Source: Halothiobacillus sp. (GTDB lineage Bacteria > Pseudomonadota > Gammaproteobacteria > Halothiobacillales > Halothiobacillaceae). From it: a stretch of DNA of 64,000 nucleotides. Location: NCBI GenBank assembly GCA_023255735.1, contig JAGDVP010000001.1, positions 1 to 64,000 on the forward strand, read 5' to 3'. Position 1 is the stretch's first letter. Every line of letters begins with the position of its first letter. A program made the translations under genes and the position numbers. Below, in pieces: positions 10,606 to 21,068 of the stretch. Below the pieces are notes generated by a model that saw only the letters and a program-made list of their open reading frames with translations, did not search any database and had not been told where the DNA came from.

Positions 10606-12063
10606 TTAGCTTGGGAACGGGTCGCTGAACGTTCGCCAAGCGCTGGAGCCCAGTTGCATTTCGGCATCATTGAGCAAACAGGCATCAAGCCTCGCCCGCA
10701 GCGCTGTCTCATCCATTTCCATGCCAATTAGCACCAGTTCTTGCCGTCGGTCGCCATATTCAGGGTGCCAATGTTTTGCAAGATGTACGCGGAAATCTTC
10801 ATCGTCTGGCCATTTGCTTTGATCGACCGCGCTCCACCAAAGGCCAGCCTTGCCATAGCGCGCAGCCGCCCCCGCTTGACTCCAGGAACCCGCCTCATTA
10901 AAGCGGCTGGCCAACCAATACAACCCCTTAGAGCGCACCACCCCGGGCCAAGGTTCTTGTACCAAAGCCCAAAAGCGCTGCGGGTGAAAAGGCCGATCCG
11001 CACGGTACACAAAGCTTGTGATGCCGTATTCCTCGGTTTCGGGCACATGCGAGCCGCGCAGCTCTTGCAACCAGCCGGGCGCTTGCGCCGCCTGCTCAAA
11101 ATCAAACAGCCCCGTACCCAAAACCCGATCAAGCGGCACTTGGCCAAATTGTGCCCGCTCAATGCGCGCCCGTGGATTCAGTGCACGCAGTATTCCTTCA
11201 AGGCGCTGCAGATCTTCTGCGCTAACCATGTCTGCCTTGTTGATGACCAACACATCACAAAATTCGATTTGCTCAATCAGCAGATCGACCACACTTCGTG
11301 CATCATCCTCGCCCAGCGATTCGCCGCGATCTTGTAAAAAGTCTTGCGAGCTATAATCGCGCAAAAAATTAAACGCATCGACTACGGTCACCATCGTGTC
11401 CAAACGTGCAATCTGCGACAAGGAAATGCCGGTTTCATCTTCAAACGTGAAGGTTTCAGCCACGGGTAGCGGTTCGGAAATTCCGGTTGATTCAATCACC
11501 AGGTGATCAAATCGCCCCTCATGGGCGAGTTTCGAAACTTCTGTTAGTAAGTCCTCGCGCAAGGTGCAGCAAATGCAGCCATTGCTCATTTCTACGAGTT
11601 TTTCCTCGGTGCGGGATAGCGCAGCACCGCCTTCGCGAATTAAATTGGCATCGACATTGACCTCGCTCATATCGTTCACAATCACGGCCACCCGCTGGCC
11701 TTCCCGATTATGCAAAATATGATTGAGGAGCGTGGTTTTGCCGGCGCCTAAAAAGCCAGAGAGTACCGTGACGGGTAAGCGGTTGGGTTGCATGGATTTT
11801 TTCTCCAAAGAAAGCGATGAAGTGTTTAGGTTGGGATGCCGTGTGGGCGGCGGTGGGGGAACGGGGTCAAACCCGCCGGGATGCCAGGGGTGGCAGCGCA
11901 ATATTCGGCGTGCCGCGAGCCAGCTCCCGCGCAGGGCGCCGTGTGCCTGTAGCGCCTCAAGGGCATATTGCGAACAGCTGGGATAAAAACGACAAGATGA
12001 GCCCATAACCGGGCTTAGAATGAGCTGGTAGGCACGCACGCCGCCCATTAGCAAGCGTTTCAT
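10606..12063 (-). CDS. YidD domain fused in frame to COG0523/CobW-family GTPase (ZigA-like)
   Basis: One 485-residue open frame joins two normally separate proteins. Residues 1-72 are YidD ([16 protein letters not shown], then [16 protein letters not shown]), a small factor that assists membrane insertion by YidC. A proline-rich linker leads to a G3E GTPase from residue 91: P-loop [15 protein letters not shown], the metal-binding CxCC in [14 protein letters not shown] and NKAD, then a CobW C-terminal domain. COG0523 proteins are metallochaperones, and a subset serves zinc limitation. There is no stop codon between the parts, but an internal ATG at 11793 with GGAG 9 nt upstream could also yield the GTPase alone. 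The YidD start overlaps the hisI stop (ATGA). The upstream Zur-like box suggests induction by zinc starvation. Confidence 0.85.
   Translation of the reverse strand: MKRLLMGGVRAYQLILSPVMGSSCRFYPSCSQYALEALQAHGALRGSWLAARRILRCHPWHPGGFDPVPPPPPTRHPNLNTSSLSLEKKSMQPNRLPVTVLSGFLGAGKTTLLNHILHNREGQRVAVIVNDMSEVNVDANLIREGGAALSRTEEKLVEMSNGCICCTLREDLLTEVSKLAHEGRFDHLVIESTGISEPLPVAETFTFEDETGISLSQIARLDTMVTVVDAFNFLRDYSSQDFLQDRGESLGEDDARSVVDLLIEQIEFCDVLVINKADMVSAEDLQRLEGILRALNPRARIERAQFGQVPLDRVLGTGLFDFEQAAQAPGWLQELRGSHVPETEEYGITSFVYRADRPFHPQRFWALVQEPWPGVVRSKGLYWLASRFNEAGSWSQAGAAARYGKAGLWWSAVDQSKWPDDEDFRVHLAKHWHPEYGDRRQELVLIGMEMDETALRARLDACLLNDAEMQLGSSAWRTFSDPFPS
11791..11806 (-). promoter_or_regulatory. Internal ribosome site and ATG for the CobW part
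   Basis: GGAG at 11803-11806 lies 9 nt before an in-frame ATG at 11793-11791 that gives [13 protein letters not shown], the usual N-terminus of ZigA-like GTPases. A free 395-residue GTPase (10606-11793) could therefore be made besides, or instead of, the fusion. Confidence 0.6.
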
Positions 12064-12500
12064 GCGGTGGCACCGTGCGCGGGTGTGATTGCCGGTGGCG
12101 ATGCAATCACCTCAATAAACTCATCGCGCACCGCGTTATAAAAGCAGTTGGGGCGGCCGGTATGACAAGCAGGACCAATTTGATCAACAAGAAGCAATAC
12201 CGCATCGCCATCGCAATCAAGACGCGCTTCGATCAAGGTTTGCTGATGCCCCGAAGTTTCGCCTTTGCGCCACAACGCTTGGCGTGTGCGCGACCAATAG
12301 CATACGCGGCGAGTGATTAGGGTTTCTTGCAGCGCGGCACGGTTCATCCACGCCAGCATGAGTACCTCGCGCGAATCGTATTGCTGCGCAATGGCCGTAA
12401 TTAAGCCGGATGTATTCCACGCCACGCCATCCAGCACATCCATTAATGGCCGGCGCGCACCGAGTGACAGCTTTTCTAATTCGAGAAAGACAGCAGACAT
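12060..12500 (-). CDS. hisI: Phosphoribosyl-AMP cyclohydrolase HisI (possible zinc-limitation paralog)
   Basis: This is a 146-residue Zn-dependent histidine-pathway enzyme that opens the adenine ring of phosphoribosyl-AMP. The core is typical: [31 protein letters not shown], and the zinc cysteines in LDCDGD, ACHTG and PNCFYN. It stands apart from other his biosynthesis genes. I chose ATG 12500 because AGGGG lies 6 nt upstream and a start at 12530 would nearly abut the Zur-like operator. It overlaps the YidD-CobW ORF by 4 nt. COG0523 genes are known to cluster with duplicated zinc enzymes, HisI among them, so this may be a second, zinc-sparing copy; a genome-wide count of hisI would decide. 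Confidence 0.88.
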   Translation of the reverse strand: MSAVFLELEKLSLGARRPLMDVLDGVAWNTSGLITAIAQQYDSREVLMLAWMNRAALQETLITRRVCYWSRTRQALWRKGETSGHQQTLIEARLDCDGDAVLLLVDQIGPACHTGRPNCFYNAVRDEFIEVIASPPAITPAHGATA

Positions 12501-12538
12501 CGGCAACCCCCTGGCGGTGAAATCCTGCATTTGAGCAA

Positions 12539-12553
12539 TGTTATATTATAACA
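12539..12553 (-). promoter_or_regulatory. Zur-box-like palindrome over the hisI promoter
   Basis: TGTTATATTATAACA is a perfect 7-1-7 inverted repeat and matches the core of the gammaproteobacterial Zur consensus (ATGTTATANTATAACAT). On the minus strand it contains TATAAT at 12550-12545, a consensus -10 element, so a bound repressor would cover the promoter. It lies 39 nt upstream of the chosen hisI start. Confidence 0.75.
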
Positions 12554-12621
12554 CTCTTATTTGCGGGCAAATAAAAGCCCCGCGGTGGCGAGGCTAAGTT
12601 TTGCGGCGACGCGCCGTTAGG

Positions 12622-12644
12622 GTAAAAGCGCCTGCACGGGCGCT
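12622..12644 (-). terminator. Probable terminator of the cytochrome operon
   Basis: AGCGCC (12627-12632) and GGCGCT (12639-12644) form a short GC-rich hairpin that, read on the minus strand, is followed by TTTT. It separates the cytochrome genes from the hisI promoter. Confidence 0.5.
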
Positions 12645-12650
12645 CAGCGG

Positions 12651-12950
12651 TTATTTGAACTGAGCAAAATAGGCTGCGACATTCTGCATATCTTCATCGC
12701 TTAAGGCTTTGGCCATCGGTACCATGATGGGATTTGTGCGTGCGCCATCACGGTAGCCTTTAAGGGCATCAATCAGGTATTCGGCGTGCTGACCGGCAAG
12801 GTTCGGGTAGGTTTTAATCACCGAATGGCCTTCTTTACCGTGGCAGGCGAGGCAAACGGCGGCTTTTTTCTCTCCAGCGGCCAAATCGGCGGCAGCGGCG
12901 TTGATGAGGGGGAGCAGACACAGGGTGCAGGTGAGGATGAGTTTTTTCAT
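12651..12950 (-). CDS. Monoheme class I c-type cytochrome, periplasmic
   Basis: A 99-residue protein with a signal peptide of about 20 residues and one heme-c site, CLACH, at about residues 33-37. A methionine in PIMVPMAKAL is the likely sixth ligand. It resembles small c553/c4-like electron carriers. It is the third gene after two CydA-like membrane proteins on the same strand (81 bp gap), so it is a plausible electron donor to, or acceptor from, that complex. AAGGAA precedes the ATG. Confidence 0.85.
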   Translation of the reverse strand: MKKLILTCTLCLLPLINAAAADLAAGEKKAAVCLACHGKEGHSVIKTYPNLAGQHAEYLIDALKGYRDGARTNPIMVPMAKALSDEDMQNVAAYFAQFK

Positions 12951-13031
12951 TTTAAATGTTCCTTGTAAATTTAATGACGATGTATGTATCGCCCGAACCC
13001 AGCTGCGCGCCGAGTTGGGCTGTGGGGTGAG

Positions 13032-14264
13032 TTAGCCGTTGTTACGCAGCCAAATCCAAATGCCAACACCCATAAAGGCGGCAACCCACGTGATGGTGGC
13101 GGCCAGCGAGCCCATCCCGAGGCGGGCGACGGTGCTGTCGGCTTGGTAGGGGCCTTGCACTCGTCCGGCTTTGTATACCAAGGTGATGATAAAACCGCCC
13201 ATGAGCCCGCCAACTCCCACGATAGTGAACAAAAACAAGGCAAAAGAGGGCACATCCCAGTGCACTTTGTAATCGAGGACGTTGTAGTTAAATGGCGCCA
13301 TATAGGCCATGCGCAGCACTTCCCGGAAAATGGCCACCAGCCCAGCCATACCAACGCTTAACGTGAGAAGCTTATAGCCTTGGCCGTCAGGATGGGTTCG
13401 GGTAAACCAGAAGGCAGCCGTTAATACCGCAAGATAAATCAGCAGCAGCCAAGTCATGGGGTGAGTCCAGGCGTGAATATCAACTGGTAAATCCGCAAGC
13501 CACCACAGAAACAAAATGATTTGCAGACCCGCGCCAATGAGCGCAATTTTGGAGCCTAGACCCCGCGCAAATGCCAAATACGCGGGCGTACGGTCGGCAC
13601 GCACCTTGAAATAATCGCCATAGGCGATTAAAAATGCGCCGAATACGGTCACGCTCATGGCCATAAAAAAGCCAAAGCGGGGTAATTCGTAGGTGTGGAT
13701 GCGGGCGCCCGACATATCCACCTGGCCGCCCGGTGTGTACCAAGCCACCCACTGTTCCGGGTGCAAGCCTTGATAAGCCAAAATGTGCATGATGAAGCCA
13801 TCAAGCAGGAACATGGCCAAACCGAAAGCGCCCAGCCAAAAAATCCAGCCCGGCGCATGATCGCCATGATTTTTCAAATAAAAGCTGAACCAAGCGAGAT
13901 AGCCGATGGTGAGGGTGAAAATAAAGCCAATGACCCAAGCGGCGGAGAGTAGGTTTGAGGTGTACCACTGCGGATCATAGATCGTTTGGGTAAAGAGCAA
14001 GGGCGCGACCCCCAGTACCACCAATAACGACACACCGACTTTGGCGACTTTGGTTGTGGCCTCGGAAAGTAATTGCCAGTGCGGATCATGGCGGCGAGTG
14101 AAGGCATATAAACCCATTAGCGCTGCGCCTAAGCTGATATTGACAAACAAAATGTGCGGCACCCAAGTGAGCACCATCAACACCTGAAAAATCAGCGGGT
14201 GTGAGGGAATGCCCGTGGGGTCTTGTAGCGTGTGCAGCATGGCTTGTGTGGTTGCGGCATCCAT
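13032..14264 (-). CDS. CydA-like membrane subunit of a cytochrome bd-superfamily complex (second subunit)
   Basis: A 410-residue polytopic protein with about nine hydrophobic segments. Its first membrane helix, WVPHILFVNISLGAAL, resembles the start of CydA (YHFLFVPLTLGMAFLL in E. coli), whose histidine ligates heme b595. The position equivalent to CydA His186 reads LPRFGFFMAMSV, without a histidine, and no GRQPW quinol-loop motif is present. It starts one base inside the stop of the upstream gene (TGATG) with AGGAG before it, so the two are translationally coupled. It looks like the second, partly degenerate CydA-type subunit of an atypical complex rather than CydB. The family call is by eye. 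Confidence 0.6.
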   Translation of the reverse strand: MDAATTQAMLHTLQDPTGIPSHPLIFQVLMVLTWVPHILFVNISLGAALMGLYAFTRRHDPHWQLLSEATTKVAKVGVSLLVVLGVAPLLFTQTIYDPQWYTSNLLSAAWVIGFIFTLTIGYLAWFSFYLKNHGDHAPGWIFWLGAFGLAMFLLDGFIMHILAYQGLHPEQWVAWYTPGGQVDMSGARIHTYELPRFGFFMAMSVTVFGAFLIAYGDYFKVRADRTPAYLAFARGLGSKIALIGAGLQIILFLWWLADLPVDIHAWTHPMTWLLLIYLAVLTAAFWFTRTHPDGQGYKLLTLSVGMAGLVAIFREVLRMAYMAPFNYNVLDYKVHWDVPSFALFLFTIVGVGGLMGGFIITLVYKAGRVQGPYQADSTVARLGMGSLAATITWVAAFMGVGIWIWLRNNG

Positions 14265-15664
14265 CAGTTAGCTCCTTTTTCGGTTGAGATTGAGGTATTG
14301 GCAGCCACAACCGGCGGTTTACTGGACGAGAGCTGTGCGATATACAAAGCAATCGCGGCGCGTTCATCGGCAGGCAGCGGCATTTTCGGCATATACGGAA
14401 TGAGGCCGTGGTAAAGCGCACCATCTAAATAGGCTTGAATCATTTTGGGCTCATTGGAATGGCCAAAAAGCGCCGGCAGTGGCCGCAGCGCCCCGTTAGG
14501 CTCCAAGCTATGGCAGTTGGCGCACATCATATGGGTGAGCAAATCGCCGGCGCGCAATTCATTCTCTGGGGTAATTTTTCGCAAATCGGCCGGCACGAAA
14601 TAATCGGTTGCTAGTACCCCTTTGGCTTTAATTAGGGGCATATCTGAAACCACACCCTTGCCCGGCACATCGCGCGCGAAGAATTGGTTGGAGTAAATGT
14701 ATTGCCCAGCTACATAGGGCTTGCGCATGGATTCGCGCGAGCGCTCCTCTGGCCACAACCCGAACAAACCAATGGCCAGCGTCATCGCCACGGCAAAGCC
14801 TTGAGGCAAGCGCAGTGGCTTCCACGCGCTGAATACAAAATAAACCACGGTAGCGATGAGCAAGGCGGCAAGTGTGCTGCCATATTTCGGCATCATCTGC
14901 GTTTCCATAATCAGGCGCGCGTTGGGCGGGAGTGTGGCGGTGTACCACATAAACATCACAAACATCAGCGCCATGCCCGCCAGCCCCATTTTGGCAAGAA
15001 AGCGTGTAACTTCGATGCGGGTATCACGATCTTTTAAAGTTGCCGCAATAATGCCGCCCACCGCACCGGCCACCGCAAACATGAAGGCGGTACGAATCCC
15101 TAAATGCGCGAAATAATTCAAATTAAACGCAGCGTCGAAGGTGGAGCCGGTCGAATACCAGCGATCATTGCCCGGCCACATCATGAAACTTAAGATGGGC
15201 ACGATCAGAATCATGGTTGCCCATGAGGCCACCGCGAACGACCACGCAAGTTTCAGATAGGTTTTGTTATCAATCTTGCCTATGAGATACACCATGGCGT
15301 ACACGCCTAACACTTCGACAAAAAAGAACACCCATTCACTGGCCCACAGCCACACAAAATTATGAATCAGGCCACTGATGCCGCGCGGGCTTGCGACCGT
15401 GACCGAATACCAAATGCCAGGCCCTGTGATGGAGCCGACGATGTATGAAAACACCAGCAAAAACATGCCGTATTTTTTTAAATACAGCATAATTTCTGGC
15501 TTGTTCTCGTTGACCGATTTTTGTGCAAGCAAGGCAAATAGCCATGCCGCCCCCACGGAGGTGTGTGATGCCAGCACATGGATTGTGCCGATAATCCCCA
15601 TCACCCATGCCGTTCCAATTCCGGGCACATACCATTGCGGGTATAGCCCCAGCATTTCATTCAT
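14264..15664 (-). CDS. CydA-like subunit with C-terminal heme-c domain
   Basis: A 466-residue membrane protein. Helix 1 has TIHVLASHTSVGAAWLFA (His29 and His34, near the b595-ligand position of CydA). An SEWVFFFVE pair (Glu110, Glu117) resembles the CydA Glu99/Glu107 proton-channel pair. NYFAHLGIRTAFMF puts His187 at the heme-b558 position. GRQPW is absent. After the last helix a soluble domain carries CANCH (381-385) and a Met ligand in PYMPKMPL. Such c-heme-bearing, Q-loop-lacking relatives form known but little-studied branches of the cytochrome bd superfamily, thought to use donors other than quinol. GAGGAG lies 6 nt before the ATG at 15664. A sigma-54-like sequence lies upstream. Confidence 0.65.
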   Translation of the reverse strand: MNEMLGLYPQWYVPGIGTAWVMGIIGTIHVLASHTSVGAAWLFALLAQKSVNENKPEIMLYLKKYGMFLLVFSYIVGSITGPGIWYSVTVASPRGISGLIHNFVWLWASEWVFFFVEVLGVYAMVYLIGKIDNKTYLKLAWSFAVASWATMILIVPILSFMMWPGNDRWYSTGSTFDAAFNLNYFAHLGIRTAFMFAVAGAVGGIIAATLKDRDTRIEVTRFLAKMGLAGMALMFVMFMWYTATLPPNARLIMETQMMPKYGSTLAALLIATVVYFVFSAWKPLRLPQGFAVAMTLAIGLFGLWPEERSRESMRKPYVAGQYIYSNQFFARDVPGKGVVSDMPLIKAKGVLATDYFVPADLRKITPENELRAGDLLTHMMCANCHSLEPNGALRPLPALFGHSNEPKMIQAYLDGALYHGLIPYMPKMPLPADERAAIALYIAQLSSSKPPVVAANTSISTEKGAN

Positions 15665-15718
15665 AGCGCGCTCCTCTAAGTTTTTGTTATTTAGCATTTT
15701 CTAATGCACAGGCCTTAT

Positions 15719-15734
15719 TGCATGAGGTGTGCCA
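15719..15734 (-). promoter_or_regulatory. Candidate sigma-54 (-24/-12) promoter for the CydA-like operon
   Basis: The minus strand reads TGGCACACCTCATGCA. The GG and GC doublets have the exact spacing of the RpoN consensus TGGCACG-N4-TTGCW, with two mismatches (positions 7 and 12). The predicted transcript starts near 15707, leaving a leader of about 43 nt before the ATG at 15664. Confidence 0.5.
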
Positions 15735-16042
15735 CTTTTAACTCGATGAATTAAAATGCTATTAACTCGTTTTATTGCGCCAAATATCCTGATTTATCCC
15801 AAGGCGTTAAGGCAAAAGCCCTAACGCATGGATTCATCGCCAACGACGGTTCGGTGGCGTGCAAGAGCCGCGCTTTACTCCGTGAAAAGCCCGAACGCTG
15901 CCCGCATGGGTTTGGGGCGGCCAAAGAAATTGGCCAATAAACTTGCGACTTGATGACACCCTCACTAAACTTATGCGTCATTTGATTATCTGTTTTGTCA
16001 CAACGCACAGCGGCAGTGCCCAATACTTCGGAGTAAATACGC
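15735..16042. other. Divergent intergenic region, CydA-like operon / hflK
   Basis: About 310 bp. It contains two direct copies of TTAACTCG (15738-15745 and 15762-15769, 24 bp apart) just upstream of the sigma-54-like site, and a hairpin with arms GCGTTA-A-GGC and GCC-C-TAACGC at 15804-15827. A 90-codon minus-strand frame at 15772-16044 has no recognisable domain and I do not accept it. The hflK promoter should lie at the right end but I cannot place it. Confidence 0.5.
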
Positions 16043-17179
16043 ATGGCTTGGAACGAACCCGGTGGTGGAAAAGATCAGGATCCTTGGTCTAATCCCCGCC
16101 GCAGCGGCAAACCGCCCAATATTGACGAGGCCATTAACCGCTTACAAAAGAAATTTGGCGGTGCGATGGGCGGCGCAGGCGGTGCTAAAGGCGTTGCCGT
16201 GGTGGGCGCGCTATTGGTTGGCGTTTGGTTGCTCTCGGGTATTTACACCATTGATGCGGGTCAGCGCGGCATTGAGTTGCAGTTTGGTAAATACACCGAC
16301 ACCACAACCGCAGGCCCCCATTGGCATTTGCCGTACCCCGTGGGTTCGGTTATCAAGGTTAATGTCGATGAGTTCCGAGATAAACAGCTCAAAATGTCGG
16401 CGCTTACCAATGATGAAAATATTGTTGAAGTGCGCATTGGTAGCCAGTTTGTTATTTCAGATCCGGTTAAATATCTATTTAACGTGCGCGATCCCGATGG
16501 CACCTTATCGGATGTGATGCAAAGCGCGATTCGTGAGGTGATTGGCGCCAAAAAAATGGATAACGTTTTAACCGATGGCCGCACCGAAATTGCAAGCCTT
16601 GTGCGGGATCGCATGCAGGAGATGTTAAGCGGCTACGATACCGGGCTTAAAGTGCAATCGGTCAATTTGCAAGATGTGCAACCCCCTGAAGCGGTGCAGC
16701 CCGCCTTTGAAGATGCAATCCGCGCGCGGGAAGATGAGCAGCGGTACATCAGTGAAGCCTCTGCTTACTCCAACAAAATCATTCCGCAAGCGCGGGGCGA
16801 GGCGGCTCAAATTGATGAGCAAGCTAAAGGTTATGAATCTAAAGTCACCAACCTTGCCTTAGGGGAAGCATCTAAGTTCACCCAGCTTTTAAAATCCTAC
16901 CAAATGGCGCCCGATTTAACCCGCGAGCGCATGTACCTTGATACGGTGGCCGGCGTGTTGGCAAAAAATAAGAGCGTTGTGATTGATTCAGGCCAATCGA
17001 GCAATGTGTTTTATTTGCCCTTGGGTGGCGATCAGCGATCTACGCCTGCAACAAAAGCACCGCTTGATCCGCTGTCTTTGCCTTTGCCCGCCGTGCCTAG
17101 CTTATCGGATGCAACCGGCACGCGCGGTAGTGTAACGAGCGATAACCGCAGTGATTTACGCACGAGGAAGGCCCCATGA
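16043..17179 (+). CDS. hflK: HflK, FtsH-regulating SPFH protein
   Basis: The 378-residue inner-membrane protein forms the HflKC cage around the FtsH protease. It has a Gly- and Pro-rich cytoplasmic start (WNEPGGGKDQDPWSN), one membrane helix near residues 52-68 and an SPFH domain from about residue 70 (QRGIELQFGKYTDTT) followed by a coiled coil. GGAG lies 9 nt before the ATG. It overlaps hflC by 4 nt. In related genomes it directly follows hflX; here an inserted block divides the cluster. Confidence 0.96.
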   Translation: MAWNEPGGGKDQDPWSNPRRSGKPPNIDEAINRLQKKFGGAMGGAGGAKGVAVVGALLVGVWLLSGIYTIDAGQRGIELQFGKYTDTTTAGPHWHLPYPVGSVIKVNVDEFRDKQLKMSALTNDENIVEVRIGSQFVISDPVKYLFNVRDPDGTLSDVMQSAIREVIGAKKMDNVLTDGRTEIASLVRDRMQEMLSGYDTGLKVQSVNLQDVQPPEAVQPAFEDAIRAREDEQRYISEASAYSNKIIPQARGEAAQIDEQAKGYESKVTNLALGEASKFTQLLKSYQMAPDLTRERMYLDTVAGVLAKNKSVVIDSGQSSNVFYLPLGGDQRSTPATKAPLDPLSLPLPAVPSLSDATGTRGSVTSDNRSDLRTRKAP

Positions 17180-18057
17180 ACCTAATTAATCGGGTAGTTT
17201 TGCCAGTTATCGCGTTAGTTTTTTTTCTGCTTACCACCGCGACCTTTCAGGTGAAACAGTATCAAACCGCGCTGGAATTCCGTCTGGGTGAAATTATAAA
17301 AGATGATTTTAATCCCGGCTTGCATTTCAAGTTGCCCTTTATTAACACGGTCAAGTTATTTGATAAACGGGTGTTAACCATGACCTCGCAGCCGGAGCGG
17401 TTTCTCACCAGCGAGAAGAAAAATCTGGTGGTGGACTACTACATCAAATGGCAGATTATAAATGCCGCAGATTTTTATAAAGCGACCCGGGGTGATGAGC
17501 GCATTGCGATGAATCGCATGGATCAAATCGTGCGGGATGCGATGAAGAGCCAAATTTCGAGTCGCACCGTAAATGAAGTGGTGTCGGGTGATCGAGATCA
17601 GTTTATGCGCAACGTGATTGAAACCACCAACCGCGATATGCAAGGTTTGGGGATTAAAATTAGCGATGTGCGCATCATGCAAATTGAGCTGCCACAAGAA
17701 GTGCGCAAATCGGTGTATGCACGGATGGAAAAAGAGCGGTTTGCCGTGGCCCAATCCATTCGTTCGCGCGGTGAGGAGCAAGCTAAAAAAATCACGGCTG
17801 ATGCTGATCGGCAGCGCGATGTCATTTTGGCTGAAGCTAATCGACAAGCGGCCGAGATTCGGGGCGCGGGTGATGCCGCCGCGGCGGCTACGTACGCCCA
17901 AGCGTATGGTCAAGACCCTAAATTCTTCGAATTTTATCGCAGCTTAGATGCGTACAAGCAGGCCTTTGATCAAGGCGGCAGCACGTTCGTGATGAATCCG
18001 GACAGCCCTTTTTTCCGCTATTTCCGCGCACCGAGCGATGCCAGTAGCAAACCATAA
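17176..18057 (+). CDS. hflC: HflC, FtsH-regulating SPFH protein
   Basis: The 293-residue partner of HflK has an N-terminal membrane anchor (residues 5-22) and an SPFH/Band-7 domain (YQTALEFRLGEIIKDDFNPGLHFKLPF), then an alanine-rich coiled coil. The ATG lies within the hflK end (ATGA), which favours equimolar synthesis. It modulates FtsH proteolysis of membrane proteins. Confidence 0.96.
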   Translation: MNLINRVVLPVIALVFFLLTTATFQVKQYQTALEFRLGEIIKDDFNPGLHFKLPFINTVKLFDKRVLTMTSQPERFLTSEKKNLVVDYYIKWQIINAADFYKATRGDERIAMNRMDQIVRDAMKSQISSRTVNEVVSGDRDQFMRNVIETTNRDMQGLGIKISDVRIMQIELPQEVRKSVYARMEKERFAVAQSIRSRGEEQAKKITADADRQRDVILAEANRQAAEIRGAGDAAAAATYAQAYGQDPKFFEFYRSLDAYKQAFDQGGSTFVMNPDSPFFRYFRAPSDASSKP

Positions 18058-18082
18058 AACCCTGTGGGCGCGGAGTTGAGCC

Positions 18083-18268
18083 ATGGATGGTCAGTGGCTC
18101 AAAGTGCTGGGGTTAGTGCTAATTATTGAAGCAATGCTCCCATTTATTAGCCCCAAAGGCTATCGCCAAGCCATGCTGCAGATGGCACAAACACCCGATA
18201 AAACATTGCGCAGTTTGGCATTGGTGGCGCTTTGTGTGGGGGCGGCGCTCGTTTATTTCGCGCGCTAA
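18083..18268 (+). CDS. DUF2065 small membrane protein (YjeT-like)
   Basis: A 61-residue protein with two hydrophobic segments (about 6-22 and 43-59) joined by a loop SPKGYRQAMLQM. DUF2065 proteins follow hflC in many gammaproteobacteria and have no known function. GGAG precedes the ATG by 7 nt. The gene is 25 bp after hflC and before a terminator, so it belongs to the hflKC operon. Confidence 0.88.
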   Translation: MDGQWLKVLGLVLIIEAMLPFISPKGYRQAMLQMAQTPDKTLRSLALVALCVGAALVYFAR

Positions 18269-18282
18269 GAGGCAATGATTTT

Positions 18283-18318
18283 ATCCAAGCGCGCCAATGG
18301 GTGCGTCTTGGATTTTTT
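18283..18318 (+). terminator. Rho-independent terminator of hflKC-DUF2065
   Basis: ATCCAAGCGCGCC (18283-18295) pairs with GGTGCGTCTTGGAT (18300-18313), with one bulge and one wobble pair, followed by a T-run. Confidence 0.8.
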
Positions 18319-18407
18319 GTGGCGGGCGTTGTAGCGCCGCTCAATTTAAACCCGGCTTAATTAGCCAAGCTTGCCCGCAATTTCGGGTTTGGAATTTAGG
18401 AAAATAT

Positions 18408-20895
<2,488 letters not shown>

Positions 20896-20902
20896 GTCGA
20901 TG

Positions 20903-20927
20903 GCCGGCCTGATTTGCCTCAGCCGGC
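20903..20927 (+). terminator. Possible terminator hairpin after purA
   Basis: GCCGGCCTGA pairs with TCAGCCGGC with one bulged C and a 6-nt loop. No immediate T-run follows, so termination efficiency is uncertain. Confidence 0.4.
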
Positions 20928-20989
20928 ACACTAATTTAGGTCTTTTTTCACGCAATACTTTATTTTTTTGAAAACTTAAGTAAAATCAT

Positions 20990-21012
20990 GCGCCTTGAAT
21001 TTTGAAAGGCGC
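20990..21012 (+). other. Stem-loop in the rpsP upstream region
   Basis: GCGCCTT (20990-20996) and AAGGCGC (21006-21012) form a 7-bp hairpin about 57 bp before the rpsP start. It may be a leader structure or part of a purA terminator; there is no strong T-run. Confidence 0.35.
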
Positions 21013-21068
21013 GGTGGGTTTTACTTAACGTAAAATGATCTGCACCGAAACACAGGATAAATTGACTC

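Noticed and set aside
15801-15827. Hairpin in the cydA-like/hflK gap
   Set aside because: It has a mismatch and no T-run, and no gene nearby needs it. Mentioned only in the region entry.
15772-16044. 90-codon minus-strand frame ahead of hflK
   Set aside because: No recognisable domain or good ribosome site, and it overlaps the hflK upstream region and start. Probably a chance frame.
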